A DNA stretch of 64,000 bases from Hippasteria phrygiana (taxonomy: Eukaryota; Echinodermata; Asteroidea; Valvatida; Goniasteridae), in the NCBI GenBank assembly GCA_037893225.1, contig JAZGUH010000950.1, positions 360,712 to 424,711 on the forward strand, written 5' to 3'. Position numbers and translations under genes: made by a program. Every line of letters starts with the position of its first letter. Positions within the stretch are counted from its first letter, which is position 1. A model generated the notes under the pieces. It ran no database searches and was not told the DNA's origin. It was given only the letters and a program-made list of their open reading frames with translations. Shown here piece by piece: positions 42,066 to 54,640 of this stretch.

Positions 42066-45000
42066 TACATGTACATTAGATCTGACTGGGTTTTCATGTG
42101 GATCTCATAGGGTTTATGAACAATTTTAAGAGTAATTACTTACAGGAATGTATTGTGTTTGAAGAAATTGGGGAACCAAAATCATTTCTCTAGAAATTGA
42201 TATTCATATTTTAAACCTTTTAAAACCTGGGCCCGATTTCATGGAATCTGTAATGGTTTAATAATTATTGAAGAAATTTATACACTATTGGTATTTTACA
42301 GATTTTAAGGAGTATTGGTTTGTGGGTTTGTATACATTCCATAAGTAAGGGGTACCCCCCTTTTGTCCCTATACCCTATACACTCTCCAGACTATTGTTA
42401 CCTAACACACCCCCCCTAGACTTCTGAAAAGAATTACAGGAACACAATAATCAACACACAAGAGGGAGGGGGGGGGGGTTCCCTCTGACCCATATTTTGC
42501 ATCATATGAAAATATTTACTGTAATTGTGGAGAGGAAATTACAGAATTATTTTTTAATTGTAAGTAATCCACTACTCCGTTCATGGCTGGGATAATTTGT
42601 GTGAATTGTTAATCAGTATTGATTTTAACTTCAAGCATATTGAGATGTTAGCTTAAAACGTGGAATAATACCAAGTATCTTGAAATGTCGACTTAAACGA
42701 TGTACCTTGAATCTTGGAATTTGGACAACTAAACAAGTCTTGCACTTAATAAACCACATATCTTGGAACTTGAACATGAAAAAAGTATCCTGCAACCAAC
42801 TTACCAAGTATCTTAAAAAGGATGTTGATGACGGACAAGATCATGACACTCGATGCCCAGACACAAACATCTAAAAATCACATACTTGTGCAATTTATTG
42901 ACAATTTACAGGCAAAGTTACATCACAATACATGACAGTTATTTCCAAGTTTTTTGTTTTTTGTTTTTTTTTACAACTATGCAGTGTTTTACAACATCAC
43001 ATTTTACTCTAATAATAAACTAATTAATTTGATCCTTCAGTGCACGTACCATAATTAAAACCTACAGTGATCAACTTTGTACATCGCATTCTGCAGATTT
43101 TTTGCATTTTGTTCCTCCCCAACCTAGCATTCTTCCCTGGATACCTCATTATTATACAATAGGAAACGTATTAACAAAAATAGATAAATAGCATTAATGT
43201 TATAATGTTAGCTTTTATCAGTGCATATACTATACATAGATACAAACAAAACACTAATGGCAAAAACACTGAAGATGTACATATATATATTAAAAATGTG
43301 TTACCTTTGATTAAATATTCCAGTCCCCTACATTTACTTTTAAATACCAGTGCATTATGTGCAGCAAGATCAACAACATAAATATGAAAAATAAAAGCAA
43401 GAAAGGTCACTATTAGTTACTGTATGACCTTTTCAAAGTAATACTGAAATGCTGCTTCCGTAATTCAGGTATAAGAAATCCCCAGTCAAATTCAAGGGAA
43501 GATGCTATAGAGTACCGAAGTCTGGTTCCAAACAAATGTATATTTAGACTGTTCCTTTGTTAACAGCCAGTCATGCAAACGCATAACAAAAGTATGAATT
43601 TTTTCCACATCGGTATAAATCTTCCAAAAGACAGGGAAGATATACCACCATTTTACGGCCAGGAAGTGATAGTCCAAGCATATTTAAATAATAGAACATG
43701 AAATCTTTAATTGCACCAATAATTATTAGTATTTCGTCAGTTGTGCGAACATTCTGATACTGCATGAGTACACATGATACACCTTTTTGAATAGCGTCCA
43801 TTTTGGAGAATTTTCTTTTTGGGGGGGGGGGGGGTGCGATTAATAAAATAAAAAAAACTAAAAAAAAAACTTGAACACTTTCCCAACACTTTTTTTACAA
43901 AATTACGAGAGTTGAAAGCTCAAAATGTCCTTAGTATGTAATACAGGTTTACTGTGGGTTGACCCTTCATATATTTACAAACACAGTTATTTCATGGGAA
44001 GCTCCATGAATCTGACCAAGCTTTTGTGGACAGGATGAATGCTGCCATGACAGGGGGCCATCCACACAAATACAGTAAGCTGTGCTTTGTATAACTTAAA
44101 TACAGATTGTCACCCAAAGTTGGGGTTGACCAAAAGGATGGTATGTGGAAAGCCCCGAGCAATGGTCGGAATCATCTTCAGGGACTCCTCAGTTTCCCCC
44201 CCCCCCAAGTGACCATTTCATTCTTGGCAAACCCGTTGCAGGCACCAGCCCTCCTACAGCAGGGCCATTAGCTAGAGTGGGCTTGGATGATCAGGGGGTA
44301 GTACAAAATGTACGGCGCTGTCCCTTGGATACTGTACACTTATTGCCTCATCATCTATTCTAAGAATTACTTTAAAGGTGTCCTGCATGTCTACTTAAAG
44401 CACCAAAATCACAGACGTTGCAACTGAAATCAAGTCTAGTTCTGAAACTTTTCTGTTCTATTGGTAAACAGTGATTAAGACATTTTTTTTTTTTATTAAA
44501 GTTTCACAAAGTACCAGTATTTTGTGAGGAAACAGTTCATATCCACACAATAAAAGTTTCCAAAACTGTACATTCTTGCAATTATACAAACACAGCTGAA
44601 GAGTGCCCCCCATATTTGTTAAAAACAATTTTTTTTGGGGGGGGGCTGATTTTATAAAGCTTCTTTGTAAAATAAGTTACCTGCCAAATTGCTATAAAAT
44701 GCATACCAATCTAAGAACTTTTCACATTTATTTGACTTCGTTTATAAATTGCTGCCTAGTAAAATTCCCTGCCAAGCATGTTTAGTCATTTTGTCCAGCA
44801 TATATTAATATACCCCTCCCCTGTTAAATAGAATAGAAAGCCGAGTTACATTTACACCACAGTCATTAAGTTTTATTCAAACCATGATTGCTTTCAGTAT
44901 CTTGACGAGCATAATATCATATAATATGGTAAGGGTTTATAAATGCCATAATTTTAAGGTTAAGGCAGGCCATTACTGATTGCCAAGTCAATCTTTTGGA

Positions 45001-47046
45001 TTTTGTAAATTTACCTTAACATTAGGAAGAAAAGTCATCAGTGGGTCAGCATTCTTTGTGCAATTTAAAATAAAACAGACGCAAAATGCAGATGGACTAA
45101 AATTCTTTTTTTGGACAGCTAATTTGTGAGTACCTGATTAGCATTGTTTTTACATTGTTTATAACAAAAAAAATTGAAATTTTGTCAACTTAAAAAAAAA
45201 GGACTTTTGTTCCAACTTTTTGATTTTGCTTCTTTATCAAATGATTTCATTTTTTATTTTCAATTTCCTTTCTATTCTTTTCTTATTTGTGTTTAAATTA
45301 CTTTAAATTTATTATATCGATATTCATAAATACCTAAGACAGTTTTACCCGTTCCTATTGGTCGAGAGCCCGTCACGTGGGTGGTTTTAAACGGCCGATA
45401 AAACACCAACTGGTTTTAAACACTTTCCGGTGTCACACAAAATTTAGACTCCTATGAAATCTGGTTCCTTTTATTGGTTGAACACTCGCGCGACCAGTCA
45501 CTCTCCCAATTACGCAAGCGCAATACTTCCATTGCGTCCGTATTTGGAGTCCATAATTTTGCACTACACCGGCAGTTCTGCGCCACATCACGCCACATGT
45601 CACACGCGTGTCAATTTCCATATAAGGAAATTTTTAGCACTACTCACGTGAGGCTCAACCATTAAATAGCTAAAGGGGTGTTCTACAAACCAAGGTAAAA
45701 ACAAAATGAACAAAACCACTGGAAGTTAAAAATTTTGGGAGGTTTTTGCTGAATTATACAAAAAGGTACTTTATGAATTAGACTAGCATTATAAGATCAT
45801 TAATTGGATATTGCTACCGAGTATTACACCTAGCTTACATATTGTTATCCCTCACTTCAACTTTTCATTTTTATCACACAGTTGGTGCTACGACCACATC
45901 TTAACTTACCTTTACGATGACAAAAATTACACTACTTCTACATTGGAATGTTTAACATGTCAAACTACAGAAATGCCTGTTGTGGCCCTGTTCATTGTGC
46001 AATTTTCTAATGCAGTTTTTTAAAGCAAATTTCTTCACTGCCTGCTGGATTTACGACACCATTGCATAATTACAAAGCTTACACGTCTTATGTAATTTGT
46101 TTTTTTAAATGGGAGAAAAAGCCTCTTTTATCCTCTCAAAGTTGAGAACTCCCTGCCCCACCCCTGAAACGCTCCCAATGATCAACATTTTCCCCCAAAC
46201 CACTTCAGCTTGGCGCAGATAATTTCAAGACATGATCGCAAACAAACAGTACTTTGCTGAATGAAAACAATAACCAATGAAAAAATAAATAAAAATAAAC
46301 ATAACTTCCTTTGCAAGATGAAGTCAAAAACAAATACTAAATTACGGATGAAATAAATTAAATAAGAATGTACACAGTTTAAAAAATTACTTGCATAGGA
46401 AAAAAAAAACAGCTTTCTGAAGTACATGGATAACATTGTCAAGATACGTTTAAAAATAGAAACACAACTTGAAATAATAGCTTTAACTACATGTATATAC
46501 TGGAGTGTTTCTGGTAAAACCACGTTAGTTTTCTTAAATAAACTGAGGCGTATAAATTGAGGTTTATGGGCTGGCATGGCATTATTTACAGATAACAGCA
46601 TTATGTTGATATCAATACTGTGAGATACACAAGATCAAAACAGGTACAAATAACAATATCGTTGATAAGATAATTTTTAAAAATCAAGAATTACACCAGA
46701 AAATGAGGACTCCGTTACATTTTTTAAAAAATCCTCCAAATGATCAATTTTTCAAAAACTATTATTTTACAACTGCTAAAATAAATATACATGGGGCTCA
46801 AGATAATTTAGGGCCAAGAATGGGTATACAGAAGACCTTGACTCACTATGAACATCTAACAAAAGAAAAAAGGTGAACCAACAATTGAAAATCCATTGTT
46901 ACTTGGCACGGAATCCATTGTTACTTGTTCACAGTGACTAAACCAACACCACCATACTCAATATTTGGCTGTAGACTAATCCAGCGGACAAAATTAAAAG
47001 CCATTTTTGGATGGCGTAAGTACCCAACCACACGCCGCACGCCTTC
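42066..47046. other. Intergenic sequence, no gene recognised
   Basis: Mostly A/T-rich with G runs near 42469 and 43820 and a C run near 44203. 45325-45440 contains a relative of the 32.7-kb GTTTAAAC repeat. The PTPN9 3' UTR may extend into its right part, since that gene ends on the - strand at 48280. Confidence 0.5.
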
Positions 47047-47195
47047 TTAACCCCTTGAGTACGGTTATTTACAGGAGGCGCCGGAGTGTCGCACCGGCCT
47101 TTGCAGCCAAGCGAAACGACCACAATGTGCTTGCGCAGTCAAGCGTAACATACACAATAGATTGAAACTGCGCAAATGGCGTCATCCGGCGTGCA
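47047..47195. mobile_element. TTAA-type MITE, CCCCTTGAGTA terminus, truncated
   Basis: Left end TTAACCCCTTGAGTACGG with ACAATGTGCTTGCGCAGTCA interior as in 21211-21432. The right ~50 bp including the terminus are missing. Confidence 0.65.
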
Positions 47196-47570
47196 TTTTA
47201 GTAACCATATTGGTCCAAAAAGCTGAGAGCGTGTGCATACTACCTGAGCGCGTCTCGCGGGAGCCTGGTGCCACCCAAGAAAACGGGTTAGTCTATACCA
47301 AACGTCCTTTTTGGCTTCCTAGTATTCAATGCATTTAATTCCACGTATTCACTCAACTGAATGACCACTATACTGAACTCTTTAGTGAATCCAATGATGT
47401 TCAGTATTGCTAAGTCCTGCTGTACATATTCCGCTGTGCCTCTTGGGCGGCACAGAATTTGACTGGGGGTCTTGGCCGATTTTTGTTTGCTAAGCTGAAT
47501 TTTCTGATTAATAGAGACATTTCTGCCCTTTCCTGACGTAGAAGCCTGTGTGAAAACATTCACAGGCTTA

Positions 47571-47643
47571 CTCAGGCGGGATTCAAACCCACGACCTGCT
47601 TACTAGTGCAGACGTTTTAAACACTCGACCACCAAGCTTGCCA
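47571..47643 (-). repeat. tRNA-like (probable SINE head)
   Basis: On the - strand GGCAAGCTTGGTGGTCGAGT begins an A-box-like region and GTGGGTTTGAATCCCGCC is a good B box. Stem pairing is incomplete, so a functional tRNA is unlikely. Confidence 0.35.
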
Positions 47644-48279
47644 GGGTCGGAAGGCCGATTCGAATCCCATATAGCAGCCTGTACCGCGTAATCACTGACA
47701 AGACCTAAACGTTGCAGCCAACCCCAGCCATCGAGTCTTTCTCTTTGAAATAATACCCAAACAAAATCAACTGAGCACCCTTGCCACTGTTTTTTTTTTA
47801 GCCTGCAAAGTTAAAACCCACACCGCTGCATGCTCAATTTACCCGTGCTGACACTGACTGCTTCTGAGGAAACAACGAAAACATGCCGGCGGGTTTCTGG
47901 AACCACCCTTTGCCAGAGGGCACATTCCGAAGGGTGCATCCTGTGCTGACATGCAACAAAGAGGCAGTAGACCCTTTTCATGTGACGTCACCAGACCGTA
48001 TTGGAGTGCCTAGTGTAATGGTGGTATAAAGTGCTTATTCACATAAAACCAGTCATGTGTGAAGCATGGTGTAACTTGCCCTATACTATACATGTAATAT
48101 GATCACACCAAGACAGTCCATACCCCATGACATTGTTTATATCTAGCGGTATCTGGTCACGTGGATGAAAATTGTCATATTTTTCTTTTTTTTAAACCAA
48201 GACAAATTTTCAAAAGGGGCAATGATGTCCGACCTGAAACGTTACGGTTCAACACCTCTCCCCCTTCCTTTCTTGAGAA

Positions 48280-48506
48280 TCAATCGCTGTCGCTCTCACT
48301 GTCGTCGTAGCCAGATAAGTCGACACGCCCCAGCTTGCCGTTCCGCTGGACGTACTCGATGATGGCAAAGTAGCAGAACTCATACTGGTCGGGTGTCTGG
48401 ATGCTGAAGGCCCGCTGGGCTCGCATGCGACGCACCGTGTTGCACAGATCCACTGTGTGGATGTCCTCCAGCCGAGACAGACTGATGTCCAGGGTGCAGA
48501 AAGTCC
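48280..48506 (-). CDS. PTPN9: PTPN9 last exon (stop TGA)
   Basis: Acceptor reads AACCAACAG on the - strand; the first bases complete the Gly of [10 protein letters not shown]. It encodes [35 protein letters not shown] and an acidic tail; stop at 48280-48282. Confidence 0.95.
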
Positions 48507-51500
48507 CTGTTGGTTTTCAAACAAACGGGAAGGAATATTTTGGACTGATTTCTAAAGCAATGCGGAAAACTTCAAGTGAAAAACCCCATTTTAACAATCT
48601 TTCCCAATTAGAGTAAAAATTCACTAAAACAAACTTCATGAGCTCCGCTAATTTTTTTTACTATAGTAGTCATTTAGTATAGTGAATAATGATATGTATT
48701 GAATACAACAATTTGGGAGGAAAATGGGACGTTTCTTATGGGCAAATCTTCCTTACTAGTGCATGCCCGTTCCAAATGTGCCTGTTCGAAACGGACAAAT
48801 TGCTTGGCTTTCGTTAACCCTTTGCATACGGAAGACGCCATATGGCACAAAAAAAACCAGTGCCACCAGGCTGGATGACACCATTGGCCGCTGTTTGTGC
48901 AGTTTCAATTCATTGTTGGATTATTGTGTATGTCACGCTTGCCTGTCAAACACATTGTGGCCGTTTCGCTTGGCTGCCAGAGCCGCCGCGGCACCCCAAC
49001 GTCTCCCGTAAAATACCGTGCCCAAGGGGTTTAGAAAAGCCACGGGTGTATGTTTCCATGCCACACGTGGACCACAGTTTTGGAAGTGAGTTCCTTGGGA
49101 AGAGCTTTTAGGTGTCTTATGAATTATTTTCCAGGCAGTATAAACGAAAATGAAGAAATATGGTTGGTTTGAAACCGAGACAAGACCTCGTGACCTTGTT
49201 TGTAAAATACATACTAAAAAAAACCTAAAGAAAAAGAAACAGTGACAATATGTGAAATGACCGTTTACTTTTTAATTTCCACAGAAACAAACTAGACAAA
49301 TTCCCACTGGAGAATTGTTGCTTCTGGTTTTTTTTGTCATCCAACTGGTAAAGTCCTATCAGGTTGTATAAAAGATAAACTTAACACTAACCCCCTTTAG
49401 TGTTTTCCCATGGCCCTGCAAAATCCAACAATTCTGAAATGAGAAGCCAATTAAATACAACAAAATCCAACAGCAAATTTTGTTGGATTCTGCAGTGTAC
49501 CACCTAGACACCAGCCTTGGCATTTTGCAGCTACCCTACTGAATCCAACAGGTGCTCGCTCGCTCGCTCGCTGCCAAATCCAACACAAATTTTACCAGAA
49601 GTCTGCTTCCGCCCTGCTGAAGACAACAATATCCAACACACCGTGTAGTTTATGTCGACTGCTAAAATCCAACAAATTACGACAGCTTTTTACCATTGTT
49701 GGATTTTATTGGGTTTAGCACGGTTAGGGAGAAAGTACTATTGACAATTTGCCAAATATTTAGATCTATCAACAGTTCTAAATGAATAGTATTGGTGGAG
49801 ATAAAATGTGGTCTCAATGTTCAAGACAGCAAAATTCAGGGCCAAGTGTCGGACCAGCAAAAACCAGTCGACACATACAATTGATTTTCTTTACCTGTAC
49901 GTCCTATGCCAGCGCTACAGTGAACCAGTATGGGGGGTCCTAGTGGATGGCTTGTCCACACTGATCCAAGCTCTTCTACAGCCTTGGCCTGATACCGGCG
50001 TACCTCCTCCCTGAATTCCAACATAGCCTGGGCAGACCGTGGAGTGCCAAAGTCCGGCCAGCTGGTAAATTGCAGATGGGTGACTCGTCTAATCTCCCCC
50101 GTCTGTTTAAAAAAGACAAAAATCACCAGCAACGACATGCATTGTGAGCGTAAACTGGAATTTAAGTACAAATATATCGTACATAAATCGTGCTAAAATC
50201 AACAAGTTCATATCAAATGATAGGACACTCACACAGTTACGTTATAGATTACCGAGCATGCAGTATCTACTCAAGTTAGTGTCGGATTGAGCGGAATTGA
50301 TTGGTTATAATCAGCATGTATGAACACAGGCCTACATGTAGACACTGATCACCAATCACCATAATTTAATTCACTTAGACACAGACAGTTTCGACAGTTG
50401 CAATTTTTTTGAACAAAAATTAAAACAGCGTTTCACCTTCCACTGGGGAGTCAGGTTGGGGGAACGGAATATTTTTTTTTTTTTCACCAACACAACCACC
50501 TTTATGATTTTCCTGGGCCCAGGCCTAAATAGAGGATAATTCTTCAACAGATTCCAGATAAATGATCCCAATTTTTGGACCTATAGAACACTCGCCTTCC
50601 ACCTCTGTGACCTGGATTTAAATCTCAGCCAAAAAGTAGAATTAAGTCCACTTGAGTTCAAAACTTAAAATAACAGACTAAAGGAAGATTCCAGCCAAGA
50701 CTAGACTCCGGCATACTTTTTGAATGTCTCAATGGTCTAAGAGGCACGTCTGAACTCAGACGAGTCGAGACTCACTCTGTCCAGGCATGATTCCAAGACC
50801 ATTGTTATATTCAAACATACTTTGGAATCTGGAAGCAAGTGTACACTTGAGCCAGGGATCTAGTCAAGTCCAGGAATAAACTCAGTTTCGGAGTTTTTGA
50901 CTCCTCGTGGACATAAGTGCACTTTTTCACTGTTTTGGCATCAGACTCGGATCAAACTACAACACTAATTCTGACACCCACACGTCCGTCCGTCTGCCCT
51001 GAAGCCAGCGTTGACCTACCTGCATATTCTGCACACTGAAGACAGTGATGGTATAGTCTCGTCTCCTCTCCATCTCAAGGTTCTTGACGGCGATATAGCT
51101 GTAACTCTCCGATGAGCCGACATCCCCGGGCCAGTACTGACCACACTTCAGTCGGCCCCGCTCCACTGTGCGTGTCGTCATTACGACGACGAGGACACTC
51201 TGCTCCCAGATCATGCGCCAGAAGTCACCAAATGTTCTCGGCAGCGGACCTGTGCAGTGGGTCGATTGAAATCAGTCAAAATTGCGTCGGGTGAAAATCT
51301 GGTACCAAAAAGCTAAATAGTATGTCAGAACCATTCAATATCTCAACTGGCCGATATCAATTTTCAAAATAAGCCGTGTCTGAAATAGGCATTTTAATCT
51401 ATGACTTTAGCTATGCAGCCACAGAATACCTGATTCAGACACAGCAGGGTTTTCAAGCAGACCCAGGTGAAAAAATAGGAGAATATTACAATCATAATGT

Positions 51501-53587
51501 TTTTTAAAAAAGTAAAACTTTTGCGGGGTTCACAAGTAGTGAAACTCGCCCCACAGCATCACAAGCCTCTTTTAGCATGTTCTGTACTCACAACACTTGT
51601 GCTCCATCCTCAACTAAGCTCTTGGAAGTAAAGTTGCAGTACTCCTGCACCCGAGCCCTTCATTGTACGATTTTCATATATGAAAGTGTGTAACACTTAT
51701 AGAAAACATTCAATGAGATTTCAAGAAAAAAGTAGGAAAACTAGGAGCATGGGTAAAACATAATTGGGAAAAAGTTAATAATTAAAAAGCACTAGGTTTG
51801 AGAACGTAAAAAAAGAAAGTTTGGAACACAAAAAAAAAAGAAGCCAAGGAGACATTCAACAGGGCAAAAACTTTTTTCCACTGGAAGAATTTTGTCCCTA
51901 ATGTGATGCGGTAGGCATTGAACTAACCCTATGCCTGCCAAACTAACCTTGGGCAGCTATGAACGCGTTCCTCTGCTTGTAACCATCCATGGTGTTTGCA
52001 TTGATGTAGTCCGAGTAGGGGTCACCATTGGTCAGCTTTAACCTAACCCTGGACTGGTCGTAGCACAGGACGTCAGCGTACCTGTTCTTTGGTAAGTTGT
52101 ACTTGTGCCTGGGGTCGTAGTAATGTTTAAATCATGTAAGACGTCTTACATGTAGTTCAGAATAAGATTTCACAATTTGGTCAGGATAATTCATTCCGGC
52201 TGGTAACCTGTTTTTTGGGGTATAGGCTAATTTCCATAGAATTGTGAAGCACATAGAAGATTTGCTTGTCATTCTCCCTAGAAAATTAATTAAGACATTT
52301 TTCTAGCAACAATAGAAAACAAAATTCCTCTTTTTCTTAATTTGAGTACAAAATTCTTATTCTAAGTTTCTTAAATCAAGAAATGGATATTAGAAACATT
52401 TTTTTGTGATACATGTACTCTCCAGAAAAAAAACTTTAAATTTGTTTTTCTAAACAAAATATGAAAACCATTTTTGGCAGTGTGACTGGAGTCATTTCCT
52501 GTTATTAGCTCGGAGCCACTGTGTGTTACAAGAAGCAGGCTCTGCCTACTTATAAAGTACAACAGCAGAATTAAAGAAGGTTCAGAGATGAGCACTGGCA
52601 ACTCCAGACTTACTTTGAGACGTTGAAAGTGTCCACGGGCGGCTCAGCACGAATCATTGAATATTCCTTGTATATCCCGCTCTGCTTGGTCTGCAGTATG
52701 TACTCCACTAACCCGTTCAAGTCCATTCCTGTATCCGTAGGCTGGTGAACGGACAAGTCCTCTAACACATTGCGCTCTTGCTTGGCGGGGGCGGGGGCAG
52801 GGGCGGGAGCAGGAGCGGGAGCAGGAGCGGGAGCAGGAGCGGGAGCAGGGGCGGGAGCAGGAGCGGGAGCAGGGGCAGAGACACGGACTTGTTCCTGCGG
52901 GCGAGGTGGCTTGGGCGGAGGTTCCAAGGGCATATCGTTCAGGTCCTCCTCATTGCTGTGATTGGTCTGGTTGATGTGGTTGGCAATGGCTTCCCGGACT
53001 GGTTCCGTCTCGTGTTTTTCCCTAGCCTCCAATTGGCCTTTTTCTTCTTCTTCGTCGCTCACCACGCAACCCTCTACAATTTGTGGGTGGGGGTGGTGAT
53101 CTGTCCTGCCCAATGCCGCTTTGCAGTCAGGGATATCCCTGCGGTCCTGCTGGTCCAGCATGTCCATGTGGGCATTGATCTCCTGAGCGATGTTGCGGAG
53201 CAGGCTGGGGCTGGAAGGAGCCGAGTTGCCCGCGCTTCCGGTCTGGCTGGGCACGGCCACTCCGCCGTAGCCGGCATCAGAACCCAGGCTGGATGTCCGC
53301 TCACGCTGGCTGGCCTGCATGTGGTTCACATAAGCTGAGGGCTTGGCCCCAAGAGCGGGAATGGCCCCGAACAGTTCCACGGCTAGCTGGTTGGCCTCTA
53401 GAGCGTCCAAGCTCTCAGCAAACTCGTCGCTGAGGTCTTGTGAGTTGCGGTTATTGTCGCCGGTCTGGTGGTTCAAGCAACTGTTGAGCCAGTCCAGGTG
53501 TTTGATTTCGGCGACTCCTCCTAGTTCACGTGGGAGCGCCATGGCCGGGATGTAGCGGCATAACCTCTCGGCACTTACCAACGTAAC
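48280..53587 (-). CDS. PTPN9: PTPN9/MEG2-type tyrosine phosphatase (5 exons, 5' incomplete)
   Basis: Minus-strand exons in coding order: 53587-52614, 52108-51948, 51249-51020, 50102-49895, 48506-48280; phases join cleanly. It dephosphorylates phosphotyrosine; the family pairs an N-terminal CRAL-TRIO lipid-binding domain with a classical PTP domain and acts on secretory vesicles (family knowledge). Only the end of CRAL-TRIO is here ([17 protein letters not shown]), followed by a ~240-residue low-complexity linker with an Ala-Pro repeat and then a complete PTP domain: [18 protein letters not shown] loop [11 protein letters not shown]-loop [12 protein letters not shown] formed across an intron, and Q-loop [10 protein letters not shown]. 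It ends in an acidic [11 protein letters not shown] tail. The CRAL-TRIO start lies beyond 64000 or in an intron over 10 kb long. Family call is strong. Confidence 0.93.
48814..49034. mobile_element. TTAA-type MITE, CCCNTTG termini, copy 3 (inverted)
   Basis: TTAACCCTTTGCATACGG at left and TACCGTGCCCAAGGGGTTTA at right; 221 bp, collinear in reverse with 21211-21432. It lies in the last PTPN9 intron. The right TTAA has decayed to TTTA. Confidence 0.7.
49381..49730. mobile_element. TTAA-type element, AATCCAACAA interior, longest copy
   Basis: Left end TTAACACTAACCCCCTTTAG, right end CACGGTTAGGG. Iterated AATCCAACAAA words and a (GCTC)n insert at about 49554. The right half matches 8560-8686 (AATATCCAACACACCRTG). 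Confidence 0.6.
49895..50102 (-). CDS. PTPN9: PTPN9 exon with WPD loop and catalytic Cys
   Basis: Donor ACAGGTAAAG and acceptor TTTAAACAG on the - strand. It encodes [19 protein letters not shown] and [14 protein letters not shown]; the catalytic Cys and general-acid Asp are intact. Confidence 0.96.
51020..51249 (-). CDS. PTPN9: PTPN9 PTP-domain exon
   Basis: Acceptor ACTGCACAG, donor ATGCAGGTAGG. It encodes [19 protein letters not shown] and [13 protein letters not shown], the standard PTP DFWxMIWE and KCxxYWP motifs. Confidence 0.96.
51570..51730. repeat. Dispersed repeat, inverted copy of 11990-12140
   Basis: GAAGTAAAGTTGCAGTACTC and ACTCACAACACTTGTGCTCC are reverse complements of the 12-kb copy. 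It lies within a PTPN9 intron. Confidence 0.6.
51948..52108 (-). CDS. PTPN9: PTPN9 exon, start of PTP domain
   Basis: Acceptor CGACCCCAG, donor CCCAAGGTTAG. It encodes [19 protein letters not shown], then [17 protein letters not shown] and AFIAAQ; KNRY (pTyr loop) and DYINA are classical PTP motifs. Confidence 0.95.
52614..53587 (-). CDS. PTPN9: PTPN9 exon, CRAL-TRIO end plus Ala-Pro linker
   Basis: Acceptor CTTCCCACAG at the 5' side, donor TCAAAGTAAGT. It starts [19 protein letters not shown] and continues [19 protein letters not shown], the CRAL-TRIO C-terminal helix and the following W motif. The rest is a disordered linker: Ser-rich, acidic ([11 protein letters not shown]), a PPPKPPRP proline motif, and about 16 Ala-Pro dipeptides at 52785-52880. 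Frames on the + strand opposite the repeat are shadows. Confidence 0.9.
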
Positions 53588-54640
53588 CTGTGGGAAGATA
53601 GATGGTGTATGCAAAACTGGAATTAAGCCTCGATGACAATGTGGAACACCACGTGCGACTATTTGCTCTACTGACATTGACAAGTAATGAATTACGCTTT
53701 CTCGGAAACAGTACGTATCTAATTTTCCAAAGCCATTCAACATTTCTCTGAAGGATAATTTAACCACTGATGAACATACACGTACATGTACATGTACATT
53801 GTACAGAGTTTAACCATCTGCTTACCATTAGTAGCATCCAAGACTAATAAAGCAAGCGTTTCAGAAATTGTGATTAACTGCAAGACAAATTTACAATCTG
53901 TTCCATGAAAGGTTACTCTCAGAAAACCAAACAATTATTTTTGTATTTATTTGTTTTATTTTGATATTGTCACTTCCTTTTATCAGCACTTTTTTCTGAG
54001 AATGCAGAAGGAGAATTCACCACAGACCGCAAATTGGAAGGAAGAGTGAGTTTTATCCGTTTCATCCTTTTTGCTGCAGCTTTCACTTCCACCGGTATAT
54101 AAAGGCAACAAATGACAGAGTCATATTCAGTGACATTTACTACCAAAACAAAGCTAACTACATGTACACTGTAATTGTTCACGTATGTTTCCTCCACCAA
54201 CTTAGTTTTGCTCATTGTGCAGATCTACAGTTTACCCTTTGTGTTGTACAAGTGACGTCAGATCAGTTTCTTCTTTTAAGCAATGAGGTGCTTAATTATT
54301 TGCACAGGAACCAGTTATAAAAATTTGAACTTTCCCCTTTCTTATATTCCTTTGCATTTATTTAACTTTGAATATTCAAACTTGAAAATAAATATTTGAA
54401 TATTCGTAATCGATTGAATATTTAAATATTCGAAACAACCCTCATGCTGATTCAGTTTCAGTTGGGTTTTGGAGGATTGAGGTCGAGCAGCTACATGTAT
54501 TAGGGGGGATTTTTGAAGAATTGAGGCTGTAATGTATGGATAGAGGAAGATTCATTTATGGGGAGGCTGTTGGGAAAATTTTGAAGGTTTGTGGATACAT
54601 TCTAGTCCAAAGCACCTGGGGAATTAGAGTGAAAACAAGA
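53588..54640. other. PTPN9 5' intron or flank
   Basis: No exon with CRAL-TRIO similarity found. It contains ACATGTA words at 53785 and some GGAGGATT-like text at 54470-54560. Confidence 0.5.

Noticed and set aside
52770..53338. Plus-strand ORFs rich in Gly-Ala or Gly-Ser-Arg opposite PTPN9
   Set aside because: They are antisense shadows of the Ala-Pro repeat and GC-rich PTPN9 exon.
53970..54215. Minus-strand ORF as an upstream PTPN9 exon (CRAL-TRIO)
   Set aside because: Its sequence (EVKAAAKRMKRIKLTLPSN) shows no CRAL-TRIO features and no splice site joining it to the 53587 exon.
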